DNA of 64,000 nucleotides from positions 83,326 through 147,325 of the forward strand of contig NZ_NSEA01000021.1 of assembly GCF_002734285.1 (NCBI RefSeq), given 5' to 3'. Source of the DNA: Fredinandcohnia onubensis. Its GTDB lineage: Bacteria; Bacillota; Bacilli; Bacillales; Bacillaceae_L. Of this stretch, positions 43,724 to 52,230 are shown piece by piece (position 1 is the stretch's first letter; every line of letters starts with the position of its first letter). Made by a program: the position numbers and the translations under genes. The notes beneath the pieces are model-generated. The model was not told the origin of the DNA, searched no databases, and saw only the letters and a list, made by a program, of their open reading frames with translations.

Positions 43724-44149
43724 ATGCAATTTATTCCTTACTTACAGTTAAACAACGGAAGTACAAGAGAAGCAATTGGATTTTACGAAAAGGTATTTCA
43801 AGCGGAAAATTTAGGGGTTATTACTTTTAGTGAAATGCCTTCTACCGAAGATTTTCCTCTCCCTGAGGATGCAAAAGACCTTGTTGCACATGCTACGGTA
43901 AGGGTTGGAGAGTCAGTAATTATGTTTTCAGATACATTCCCAGGTCAACCAGCTCAAGAAGGAAACCTAGTGACCATTTGTATCACGTTTGACAATGCAG
44001 ATAAGGCTCGCGAAATTTTTGAAGCCTTACAGGATGGTGGACAAGTTGAAATGCCACTATCAGAAACAAGTTTTAGTCCTGCTTATGGAGTCATTAAAGA
44101 TAAATTCGGTGTAACCTTCCAGATCTACACTGAAGGACGTCAAGGTTAA
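43724..44149 (+). CDS. PhnB/YjdN-like VOC-family protein
   Basis: A 141-aa VOC protein: FIPYLQLNNGSTREAIGFYE at the start, HATVRVGESVIMFSDTFPG in the middle, FSPAYGVIKDKFGVTFQI at the end. This is the PhnB-like branch of the glyoxalase superfamily, of unknown substrate. Start set at ATG 43724 behind AGAGGAGCTG; the longer frame from 43649 has no ribosome binding site. Confidence 0.87.
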   Translation: MQFIPYLQLNNGSTREAIGFYEKVFQAENLGVITFSEMPSTEDFPLPEDAKDLVAHATVRVGESVIMFSDTFPGQPAQEGNLVTICITFDNADKAREIFEALQDGGQVEMPLSETSFSPAYGVIKDKFGVTFQIYTEGRQG

Positions 44150-44166
44150 TACATACGGTAATAGTA

Positions 44167-44203
44167 GAAAAACGGCTTTGTACGCATGACAAAGTCGTTT
44201 TTT
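44167..44203 (+). terminator. Intrinsic terminator
   Basis: AAAAACGGCTTTGT / ACAAAGTCGTTTTT stem with a 7-base loop, after the PhnB-like gene and before the convergent membrane-protein gene. Confidence 0.88.
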
Positions 44204-44240
44204 AATGTAGGAGTCATTCATGTAAAATTACCCTCATAGT

Positions 44241-45395
44241 CTAGAAACCTGAATCTTCTTTTTGGTCTGTTTTCGATAACTTCTTACCTAGTTTTTTTAA
44301 CCAAGAAGATACCTTCAACGCGTAATATAGAAACAAAAACGCACCAATTGTCATCATGGCATAACCCTGAACTGCTGGTTCAAAAGTGATTCGCTCGTCA
44401 GGCGAGAGCTGCAATCCAATGAAAATACCTATGTAAAGAATGAACATATCCCTTAGCGGCTCATACCATTTGACATGTCCCATCTTAACATAGATAAAAA
44501 ACTGTACAAGAATGGTACAAAAAAGTGCGACGAATTCTCCTGAGCTGTCACTAAAGGACTCACCTACGATGTCCCAATGCGGAAACCAAAAACAAACCAT
44601 TAGGAGTTGTAAAAAGGAGTGAAGAGAAGTAAATAAAAGACCGTTCTTCCGATTCTTTTTCTCATTTTTCTCCATGATTTTTTTCTGTTCTTCTGTTAGA
44701 AAGAGATTATCCAAACCATCAGCCTCTGAACCAATAATGAAGGAAAGTGTTCCATCAAAATGCTTCTTTGGAATCGATTCAATGATCTCAGGATTACTTG
44801 GGGTAGCTGTTAAAGCCTTATCCGTATGGTAAATGTCAACCCCATGCTTTTGAAATACGCCAATCCAATCAAATAGGGATTTCTCATCCGGATGAGGAAA
44901 GCTGGTAACCTTCACTTGATTTGTGGTATCAACACCATAGATAAAGACTTTTGCGGATCGTACGGGAACAAATTTTGTCCTCATATTATCATTTTCGCCA
45001 CTTTGAATCTTTGACTTTGCTTTTAATCGATAGTCCATACCGATTAATACATATTTCATATTTTCATATGGAATGGATATGTGGTGTTCTTCATTCATTT
45101 TTTTGTCCTTCACGTAGGAATCATAGCCATTTTCACCGAGTTGTATGTTAATAACAACGTCATGGTATTTTCGTAAATTCTTATAGCTGAACCATGAAAA
45201 CCCAAGAAAGACAAAACCTATCGCAAAAACTAGGATGGATAAACCGAATCCTATCTCGGAAACTTCTTTTGCAGCTAAGACAAACACACCGATTCCAATT
45301 ATAAAAAAAATAGAGATAAACCCAATATGGCAAACAATGGCCCACTTAGGAAACTGATTCGTAAACTTTCGATTATCCTTTGTTTGTAATTCCAT
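44241..45395 (-). CDS. Large membrane protein, unknown
   Basis: A 384-aa protein. Two N-terminal helices (about 18-40 and 48-68), a cytoplasmic-looking domain of about 150 aa with a PH-like strand pattern (VVINIQLGENGYDSYVKDKK, then YENMKYVLIGMDYRLK), and three or four C-terminal helices. Not recognised. Start ATG 45395, preceded by AAAGGGGC. Confidence 0.6.
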   Translation of the reverse strand: MELQTKDNRKFTNQFPKWAIVCHIGFISIFFIIGIGVFVLAAKEVSEIGFGLSILVFAIGFVFLGFSWFSYKNLRKYHDVVINIQLGENGYDSYVKDKKMNEEHHISIPYENMKYVLIGMDYRLKAKSKIQSGENDNMRTKFVPVRSAKVFIYGVDTTNQVKVTSFPHPDEKSLFDWIGVFQKHGVDIYHTDKALTATPSNPEIIESIPKKHFDGTLSFIIGSEADGLDNLFLTEEQKKIMEKNEKKNRKNGLLFTSLHSFLQLLMVCFWFPHWDIVGESFSDSSGEFVALFCTILVQFFIYVKMGHVKWYEPLRDMFILYIGIFIGLQLSPDERITFEPAVQGYAMMTIGAFLFLYYALKVSSWLKKLGKKLSKTDQKEDSGF

Positions 45396-45679
45396 CAACC
45401 AATAGCCCCTTTCATTTCTTTATTTTACCAGAAAGAGGTTGGGAAAAAGGGCTTATATTGATTAGGTCTATAGTTGGGTTCTTTGGAAGGTCGAATGCGA
45501 CAGTAACATTTATTGAACCTAGTTTCAAAGGTTGGAAGTGCCTCAACGCAAACTAATTCAATTAGCGTGTAAATTATAGCTAGTTTACAAGAATCATAAT
45601 TACCTATATTATAAAGACGGAAGATTCCGAAAAAATATTACGATAAACAATTCTATAAATACATTTTAGGAGTGATCCA

Positions 45680-47521
45680 ATGATAGTACTATTTAAAATG
45701 AAGGATTTGCATGAAGAACAAATAAAAAACTATTTAACTGGCTTAGGATACCAAACTGCTAGTTTTTATTCGATTAATTCAATATTAGAAAAAATAATGA
45801 ATCCGATGGTGATTCTTTCACCAGCAATCTACTTAAATGAATTGGAGGATTTTGGATTGCCAATTATTCCGATTTCGTTAGGAATGGGAGATATTAAAAG
45901 CTCAATAAATGAGATATGTGAGAAAAGTGAAAATCTAAAATATACATATATAGCATCATCAAAAGAAATCATGTGGTTAAAAAGTGAATATGGTTTAAAT
46001 GAAGATATCCGTCTTTCATTTTTGACGGACAAACAATCCTCCGAACTTAACCCCAATCAGATAATCCTTGCTCCAATATGGATGAAGGGATTTATTTCTT
46101 CACCAAGAATAAAAAATATACATTATATTAAACCGATTTTCACAACTCTTATACCTTTATTACAAATTGCGTGTTCCTTAGTAAATCTAACTCATGAAAT
46201 GATAAAAGAAAGATATCAGATAGAGGCAATCGTTAATTCTACACATGACGGAGTGGTTGCAGTTGATAATACAGGTAACATTAGTTTGCTTAACGAACAT
46301 GCAAAAAAAATACTCGGCATCGAAGGAAATATGAAAGGTCGGAATATTACTGAACTTATACCTCATTCGGATATGCTGCGTGTTTTGAAAACAGGTAAGA
46401 TAGAAAGGGATGATATAGATACTATTGGTGGTCGACAAGTTGTCATCAACCGCTCACCTGTCATTGTTAGGGAGACAATTGTCGGAGCGGTATCTAACTT
46501 TAAAGAAATTACGGATATACAAAAAGTAGAATTACAACTACGAAAAAAACTTCATCAAAATGGATTAGAGGCGAAATATCGATTAAATGATATTGTGGGA
46601 GAAACACCAGAAATAACTGAAGTAAAAGACCTTGCAAGGAAATTTGCTAAAACGGAATCGACTGTTCTTATTACAGGGGAGTCTGGTACAGGTAAGGAGT
46701 TATTTGCTCAGGGAATTCATACAGCTAGCGATCGTTCACTTGGCCCTTTTGTTGCTGTTAATTGTGCAGCGTTTCCAGAAAACCTATTAGAAAGTGAAAT
46801 TTTTGGCTACGAGGGAGGTACATTTACAGGTGCTTTAAAGGAGGGTAAACCAGGATTATTTGAGCTTGCTCATGGTGGCTCTTTATTTTTGGATGAAGTG
46901 GGAGAGGTAACACTACGAATACAAGCACTTTTATTAAGAGTACTTCAGGAAAAAACGATAAGACGAGTAGGCGGGGATCGAATTATCCCGGTGGATGTGA
47001 GGATAATTACGGCTACTAATCGGAACTTAGAAGAAGAGGTTGAAAAGAAACGATTTCGATCAGATTTATATTACCGTTTAAATATTCTTTCGATGGAGCT
47101 GCCACCTCTAAGGGATCGTTTAGCAGATATTCCGATATTGGTAAATGCTTTTCTAAAAGAGTTTAATGATAAACGAAAATCTAAAATAGAAATTGTTGAA
47201 AAAGAATTAATTGATTTGTTTCAGCAATACGATTGGCCTGGGAATATCCGTGAATTACGAAATGTAGTTGAAAGAATGGTGGTTCTTGAGGAAGGTAATA
47301 GTTTAGGACTTCATGGTGCTAAATTTTTATTGGGAAAAATAAAAAGAAGGAACATGTTGGGGGATTTGTCCAATGAGAAAAGCCTAAAAAATAAAGAAAA
47401 AGAGCTTATTTTTACTGCATTAGAAAAAAATGGGTTTAATAAAACGTTAGCTGCTAAGTCTCTTGGAATTGATCGTTCTACCCTTTGGAGGAAATTAAAA
47501 GAGTATGATTTAAAGGTATAA
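45680..47521 (+). CDS. Sigma-54-dependent transcriptional activator (PrpR_N-like sensor, PAS, AAA+, Fis HTH)
   Basis: A 613-aa enhancer-binding protein. N-terminal sensor of about 180 aa, a PAS domain near 185-280 (AIVNSTHDGVVAVDNTGNIS), an AAA+ domain with Walker A GESGTGKE at 333-340 and Walker B GGSLFLDEVGE, and a Fis-type HTH at about 565-608 (NKTLAAKSLGIDRSTLWRKL). The sigma-54 contact loop reads GTFTGA at 380-385 instead of the usual GAFTGA. It lies next to a sigma-54 promoter and most likely switches on the dehydrogenase, peptidase and transporter genes downstream. Confidence 0.92.
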   Translation: MIVLFKMKDLHEEQIKNYLTGLGYQTASFYSINSILEKIMNPMVILSPAIYLNELEDFGLPIIPISLGMGDIKSSINEICEKSENLKYTYIASSKEIMWLKSEYGLNEDIRLSFLTDKQSSELNPNQIILAPIWMKGFISSPRIKNIHYIKPIFTTLIPLLQIACSLVNLTHEMIKERYQIEAIVNSTHDGVVAVDNTGNISLLNEHAKKILGIEGNMKGRNITELIPHSDMLRVLKTGKIERDDIDTIGGRQVVINRSPVIVRETIVGAVSNFKEITDIQKVELQLRKKLHQNGLEAKYRLNDIVGETPEITEVKDLARKFAKTESTVLITGESGTGKELFAQGIHTASDRSLGPFVAVNCAAFPENLLESEIFGYEGGTFTGALKEGKPGLFELAHGGSLFLDEVGEVTLRIQALLLRVLQEKTIRRVGGDRIIPVDVRIITATNRNLEEEVEKKRFRSDLYYRLNILSMELPPLRDRLADIPILVNAFLKEFNDKRKSKIEIVEKELIDLFQQYDWPGNIRELRNVVERMVVLEEGNSLGLHGAKFLLGKIKRRNMLGDLSNEKSLKNKEKELIFTALEKNGFNKTLAAKSLGIDRSTLWRKLKEYDLKV

Positions 47522-47570
47522 GTGTTTTAAAACACAACAATGGGTTGCAAATTAAAACAAACTTTTGATA

Positions 47571-47597
47571 AACAAGGTGATCGTGCCTTGTTTTTTT
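47571..47597 (+). terminator. Intrinsic terminator of the activator gene
   Basis: AACAAGG / CCTTGTT stem, 8-base loop and seven T's, 50 bases after the activator stop. It separates the activator from the sigma-54 promoter that follows. Confidence 0.85.
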
Positions 47598-47634
47598 GTG
47601 TGTAATTATTAGATTTTTTTGAATTTTTGTTCCT

Positions 47635-47651
47635 TGGCATAGAAATTGCAT
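47635..47651 (+). promoter_or_regulatory. Sigma-54 (-24/-12) promoter
   Basis: TTGGCATAGAAATTGCAT: GG at 47636-47637 and GC at 47648-47649, with exactly ten bases between, matching the TGGCAC-N5-TTGCA consensus almost perfectly. Located 40 bases before the TTG start of the dehydrogenase gene and right after the sigma-54 activator gene. Confidence 0.9.
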
Positions 47652-47690
47652 ATAAAATACTTGAAAGATATCCGGAAGGGAGTGTAGAAT

Positions 47691-48779
47691 TTGCAACACT
47701 ATTCTATTGCATTGATTCCTGGTGACGGAATTGGACCAGAAGTCGTTAATGAAGCAGTTAAAGTCTTAAAAAAAGTAGAGGAAATTCATGGCGGAATCAA
47801 TTTTTCTTTTAAATCATTTGATTGGGGATGTGATTATTATCTCCAACAAGGAAGAATGATGCCAGAAAACGGATTAGATATCCTAAAGGATTTTGATGTA
47901 ATTCTTTTTGGTGCTGTTGGAGCAAAATCTGTACCTGATCACATTTCCGTATGGGAATTAATTCTGCCTATTCGGCGAAACTTTCATCAGTATGTAAACT
48001 TGCGACCAATAAAACTCTTAAAAGGGTTGGAAAGCCCGCTTCGATATAAAAATCATGACGATCTCGACTTTATCGTAGTTAGGGAAAATTCGGAAGGAGA
48101 ATATTCAAATATTGGTGGACGTCTCCATGAGGGAACTCCTTTCGAAATGGCTATGCAAAATAATATATTTACAAGATATGGTACTGAAAGAATATTAAAC
48201 TATGCTTATTCGTTGGCGGATAAAAGAGTAAGGAAAAATCTTTCAGTTGCAACAAAATCTAATGCGATGAACTACACCATGCCTTTTTGGGATGAGGTTG
48301 TGAGAGAAATAGGTAGCAGTTATCCTGAGGTAAAAACAGAATTTTATCATGTTGATGCACTGGCAGCACAATTTATTTCTAGACCAGAGATGTTAGATGT
48401 TGTCGTCGGAAGTAATTTATTTGGTGATATTCTTACAGATTTGGGTGCGGCTATTGTTGGAGGATTAGGAATGGCTCCATCTGGGAACATCAATCCGGAA
48501 CGAACCTATCCTTCTATGTTTGAACCGATTCATGGTTCTGCCCCTGATATTGCAGGCAAAGGAATTGCGAATCCAATTGCTACAATTTGGAGTGTTAGCC
48601 TCATGATGGACCATCTTGAAATTCCTAATGTTGGTAAGTTAATCCTTGAGGCCATTGAAGAAGTCTTACTTGAAGGGAATGTAAGAACACCAGATTTGAA
48701 GGGTACAAATACAACAATTGAAATGGGAGATGCAATTATTTCAAAAATGCTTCAATTAAGTCTAAGTCCCAAAGTATAA
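47691..48779 (+). CDS. Isocitrate/isopropylmalate dehydrogenase-family enzyme, tartrate or D-malate dehydrogenase-like
   Basis: A 362-aa NAD-dependent beta-decarboxylating dehydrogenase. Seen: IALIPGDGIGPEVV, VWELILPIRRNFHQYVNLRP (the tartrate/D-malate branch rather than LeuB), VRENSEGEYSNIGGR, and DVVVGSNLFGDILTDLGAAI, which holds the metal-binding Asp residues. It would oxidise a C4 2-hydroxy acid such as D-malate or tartrate. Start TTG 47691 follows AAGGGAGTG. First gene behind the sigma-54 promoter, upstream of a tricarboxylate-type transporter. Confidence 0.87.
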   Translation: MQHYSIALIPGDGIGPEVVNEAVKVLKKVEEIHGGINFSFKSFDWGCDYYLQQGRMMPENGLDILKDFDVILFGAVGAKSVPDHISVWELILPIRRNFHQYVNLRPIKLLKGLESPLRYKNHDDLDFIVVRENSEGEYSNIGGRLHEGTPFEMAMQNNIFTRYGTERILNYAYSLADKRVRKNLSVATKSNAMNYTMPFWDEVVREIGSSYPEVKTEFYHVDALAAQFISRPEMLDVVVGSNLFGDILTDLGAAIVGGLGMAPSGNINPERTYPSMFEPIHGSAPDIAGKGIANPIATIWSVSLMMDHLEIPNVGKLILEAIEEVLLEGNVRTPDLKGTNTTIEMGDAIISKMLQLSLSPKV

Positions 48780-48845
48780 CGAACGAGATAGAAACAGGAA
48801 TATTCCAGGGGATGGTTAGTGGAATGGAAAAAGAAAATATGGTGA

Positions 48846-48980
48846 TCTTACCAAGCATTAAGGGAAGTGGCAGTCATAACTGGAGCTGGAAGCGGAATTT
48901 GCAGGGCAACAGCTATTCTACTGGAAAAAAACGGAGCATCGCTTTTTCTAATGAGTCAAAATGTGGAAAAATTGAGGTAA
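48846..48980 (+). pseudogene. N-terminal remnant of a short-chain dehydrogenase gene
   Basis: A 44-codon frame reads ALREVAVITGAGSGICRATA and continues ILLEKNGASLFLMS, the SDR Rossmann start with TGxxxGI. It stops at TAA 48978-48980, with only the first fifth of an SDR present. No start codon lies in frame just upstream. It lies within the sigma-54 operon, so the cluster once carried a reductase. Confidence 0.7.
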
Positions 48981-49080
48981 CACAGGATGATCATTTACTT
49001 TAAATATTACATATGTCCACTTCGATTATGATTTTGAAACGAATATAATAAATGTTTTACTCTGAAAGGAAGGGGAGAAT

Positions 49081-50253
49081 TTGTTGACAGCGGAAAAAAT
49101 ACTTTCGGATTACATGGAAAAACACACTGAGCATTTTCTAACGTTGTTAAAAGAAGCAGTACTTTTGGAAAGTCCGACTGAGGGAGACAAGGAAGACCTT
49201 AAAAAATGTAGGAACTATTTTGAAAAGATATTTTCTGAAATAGGCTTTTCTTGCACCGTTGTCCCTAGCAATGACAAACGTTATGGCGATCATTTGCTTC
49301 TTGAGTTTGGGGAAGGTGAAGAGCAAATTTTATTTGTTGGACATTATGATACCGTTTATCCAAAAGGGTCTTTTGGTGACTTATGGAAACAAGAAGGTAC
49401 AAAGATATGGGGACCAGGTGTCCTCGATATGAAGGGCGGAAATATCCAGGTATATATGGTTTCGAAAGCCCTTAAGGAGCTTAAGCTACTACCTGAAAAT
49501 AAAAAGATTGTATTTTTCTTAAGCTCTGATGAAGAAGCTGGAAGCTATTCATCAAACATGCATTATAAAAAGCAAGCTAAAAAGAGTAAGGCCGCTTTTG
49601 TTATGGAAAGTACGAGAGGTGACTATGTAGGTGGTTTAAAAATAGGCCGCTTTGGAAGAGGGAACTATACGTTTTTTGCACAGGGAAAACCTGCACATTC
49701 TGGTCAGGAGCCGGAAAATGCTAAGAGCGGTTTACTGGAGCTTGCAAAGCAGGCTGTTTATTTGGAAGGTCTAACAGACATCAATAAAGGTTTGACGGTA
49801 GCGTGTACTTGTTTGAAGAGTGGGAATGCAGGATGGCCTACAGTACCTGGTGACGGTGAACTGACGATTGATGCAAGATTTGCCTCATCAGAAATGGCTA
49901 TAGAATATGATAGGTTGTTTAAAAATCTTAAGCCATTTAATCCTGAAGTTAAAATTACTACAACTGGTGGAATTGAAAAACCACCTTTTGATGAAAATGA
50001 ACTAAATCATAGAGCTCTCTATGAACTGGCTAAAGAGGTTGGAAGTAAGTTCGGTTTAAACATGCATGGTTATGTTACAAGAGGTGGAAGTGACGGAAAC
50101 TTTACTGCATCAGTAGGTTGTCCAACACTTGACGGTCTTGGAATGAGTGGGGATTTTGTTCATCAACCTGGAAAAGAGTATATTAATACAGATCATATTA
50201 GCATAAGAAGTGCATTTGTGGCACAGATGGTTCTTGAGGTGTTTCGAAGATAG
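49081..50253 (+). CDS. M20-family metallopeptidase (carboxypeptidase G2-like)
   Basis: About 390 aa. Zinc motif FVGHYDTVYPKGSF with the first His, GPGVLDMKGG (bridging Asp), SSDEEAGS (catalytic Glu pair) and a C-terminal GDFVHQPGKEYI. The central dimerisation domain has AQGKPAHSGQEPE. It would cleave a C-terminal Glu or acyl-amino acid. Start TTG 49081 or 49084, both after GGGGAG. Third member of the sigma-54 operon. It may act on the substrate imported by TctCBA (inference). Confidence 0.88.
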   Translation: MLTAEKILSDYMEKHTEHFLTLLKEAVLLESPTEGDKEDLKKCRNYFEKIFSEIGFSCTVVPSNDKRYGDHLLLEFGEGEEQILFVGHYDTVYPKGSFGDLWKQEGTKIWGPGVLDMKGGNIQVYMVSKALKELKLLPENKKIVFFLSSDEEAGSYSSNMHYKKQAKKSKAAFVMESTRGDYVGGLKIGRFGRGNYTFFAQGKPAHSGQEPENAKSGLLELAKQAVYLEGLTDINKGLTVACTCLKSGNAGWPTVPGDGELTIDARFASSEMAIEYDRLFKNLKPFNPEVKITTTGGIEKPPFDENELNHRALYELAKEVGSKFGLNMHGYVTRGGSDGNFTASVGCPTLDGLGMSGDFVHQPGKEYINTDHISIRSAFVAQMVLEVFRR

Positions 50254-50656
50254 AAGGATCAGGGATGGCAAAGGCCATTAGAGAGGAAGTTATTCAATTA
50301 GTTTTTACTTAAATTTCCTAACTAAGAAATGACTATTATTAAATACTCAGCGATTCACCCTAAGTTGAGAAATAAAAGAACTTGAATCATAGTGTCATAA
50401 GATAAAACACTGTGATGGAATCTGAAACAACAACATGTGTAGTTAAATTAGTACAAATTTTTTATATAGCTTATATATTACAGGATTTGCTGAATTCAGA
50501 TAAGTATATAAATTGCAAAAATCTAGATAAGAAAGCGAGGTGATAGATATTTAGTATACATGTTTGTTAATTACCAAGTTTTATTGAAGTAAGTATTCTT
50601 TTAAAAAAGGCGACTAGTTTAATTGTTTTATAAAAATATTATTGGGGGTAATTATT
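50254..50656. other. Intergenic region before tctC
   Basis: About 400 AT-rich bases between the peptidase gene and tctC. No second -24/-12 element, repeat or terminator was found, so the transporter may be read through from upstream or have its own unrecognised promoter here. Confidence 0.4.
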
Positions 50657-51664
50657 TTGCAATTAACAAATAAATTGAAACTTGTTTCTTTACTAATAAT
50701 TCCTTTTATTTTATTTGTGTTAACTGGATGTGGAAACTCAAGCACATCAAATCAGGAAAGTTCAAATAATTCTAGTGGAAGCTATCCAGAGAAAGACATA
50801 ACAATGATTTTACCATGGGCACCTGGCGGATCAGGTGATAACACTGCCAGGCCTACTATCGAAAAGTTAAGTGAATTACTAGGTACCTCAGTAGTTTTAA
50901 TTAGCAAGGAAGGAGCAGGAGGTTCAATTGGTACAGGAGAGGTTGCAAGGGCGAAAGCGGATGGATATACACTTTTAAACGGTGGATCTCTTAGTACAGT
51001 GGTTACCACGCCTTTAACTACTGAGACAGGTTATTCATTAGATGATTTAATTCCGATTGCACAACTCACAGCGGTATCACTTGTTTTAGCGACTACACCG
51101 GAATCTCCATATCAAACATTAGAAGAACTAATATCTTATGCAAAAGAGCATCCTGGTGAAGTAAAAGTTTCTACTCCTGGTGCTTCTTCAACTCAGAGTA
51201 TTGTTTTAAATGAATTCATGAATATAACTGGAACCGAACTCGAACTCATTCCTTACGATGGGTCCTCACCTGCTTATAATGCACTTTTAAATGGAGAAGT
51301 AGATTTGTGGATGGGTGTTGAAAGTGAAATGGTTGGAAAAAATTTAACTCTTTTAGGAACATCTTCACCTGAAAGATTGGAAGTAATTAAGGATACACCT
51401 ACATTTAAAGAAATGGGATATGAAGACCTGGTATTTACTTCTGGATTTGGAGTCTTTGCCCCAAAGGGTACTCCGGAAGAAATTATTCAAAAAATAGAAG
51501 GAAATTTAAATAAAGTATACAACGATCCCGAGGTTCAAACTGTTTGGAAAAAAGCTGGGTTAACTCCACAGTATTTAGGTTCCGATGATTATTCGAAGGA
51601 GCTTAAGCGCCAGTATGATATTGCATATAACGTTTTAAAGGAATTAGATTTACTAAAAAAATAA
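50657..51664 (+). CDS. tctC: Tripartite tricarboxylate transporter substrate-binding protein (TctC/Bug type)
   Basis: A 335-aa extracytoplasmic receptor anchored as lipoprotein (lipobox FVLTGCGN). Bug-family features: DITMILPWAPGGSGDNTARP, VVLISKEGAGGSIGTGEVA, then ELELIPYDGSSPAYNALLNG and VFAPKGTPEEIIQKIE. Binds a carboxylate outside the cell and delivers it to TctAB. Start TTG 50657 lies 8 bases after GGGGG; the frame from 50642 overlaps that site. The ligand is not known; context suggests a C4 or C6 carboxylate. Confidence 0.9.
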   Translation: MQLTNKLKLVSLLIIPFILFVLTGCGNSSTSNQESSNNSSGSYPEKDITMILPWAPGGSGDNTARPTIEKLSELLGTSVVLISKEGAGGSIGTGEVARAKADGYTLLNGGSLSTVVTTPLTTETGYSLDDLIPIAQLTAVSLVLATTPESPYQTLEELISYAKEHPGEVKVSTPGASSTQSIVLNEFMNITGTELELIPYDGSSPAYNALLNGEVDLWMGVESEMVGKNLTLLGTSSPERLEVIKDTPTFKEMGYEDLVFTSGFGVFAPKGTPEEIIQKIEGNLNKVYNDPEVQTVWKKAGLTPQYLGSDDYSKELKRQYDIAYNVLKELDLLKK

Positions 51665-51685
51665 GAGGCTTACTTTAGTTTTAAT

Positions 51686-51726
51686 ACATATGCCAAGATT
51701 TTAGTCGATAAGATTTTGGCATATGT
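51686..51726 (+). promoter_or_regulatory. Intercistronic inverted repeat between tctC and tctB
   Basis: ACATATGCCAA / TTGGCATATGT, 11-bp arms around a 19-base loop, with no T-run. It may stabilise the tctC transcript or lower read-through into tctBA, so that binding protein exceeds the membrane subunits. Confidence 0.6.
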
Positions 51727-51759
51727 CAGAACTAAATTAATAGTTTGGTGGTGAGAAAG

Positions 51760-52173
51760 ATGAATAGCTATAACCTACCTGGATTTATTCTACTATTTTT
51801 TTCTTTATGTTTCATATTCTATATGAATCTTTATTCAAACCTTCCATTTGAGACAATTTTATTTCCAATGATATTGATGGGAATCTTGTGTATTTGTAGC
51901 ATTAAATTAATAATTCAAGGATTTATAAAAAGAAGGCAATTAAAGATGCCTGAATTTAATTGGAATCGTGTTACATTATTAATTATTTTAGGATTGGTAT
52001 ATGTATATATCTTGGATTTCCTTGGTTTCATAATAACTACTATTTTATTTTTATTTACTTTGCTTTTAATAGCCGGAAATCGAAAACCTATCCAATTGAT
52101 AAGCATTACGGTTGTGACAACAGTGGGTGTCTATCTGATCTTTGAGAAATTACTTAATGTTTACTTACCATAA
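51760..52173 (+). CDS. tctB: Tripartite tricarboxylate transporter small membrane subunit
   Basis: A 137-aa protein with four membrane helices, as in TctB. The conserved pattern includes LPFETILFPMILMGIL and YVYILDFLGFIITTILF. It forms the membrane unit with TctA. Start ATG 51760 follows GGTGGTGAG; the frame from 51745 precedes that site. It lies between tctC and tctA, the usual gene order. Confidence 0.88.
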   Translation: MNSYNLPGFILLFFSLCFIFYMNLYSNLPFETILFPMILMGILCICSIKLIIQGFIKRRQLKMPEFNWNRVTLLIILGLVYVYILDFLGFIITTILFLFTLLLIAGNRKPIQLISITVVTTVGVYLIFEKLLNVYLP

Positions 52174-52230
52174 TTTGAACTTGAACTGACAGATGTTATA
52201 AAGTATTTTGGAAAGGAATGAAACGTATAT

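Noticed and set aside
44951..45151. 66-codon + strand frame opposite the large membrane protein
   Set aside because: Antisense shadow without ribosome binding site.
48812..49003. 63-codon + frame between the dehydrogenase and the peptidase
   Set aside because: The protein-like signal is in another frame (SDR remnant at 48846); this frame is its shadow.
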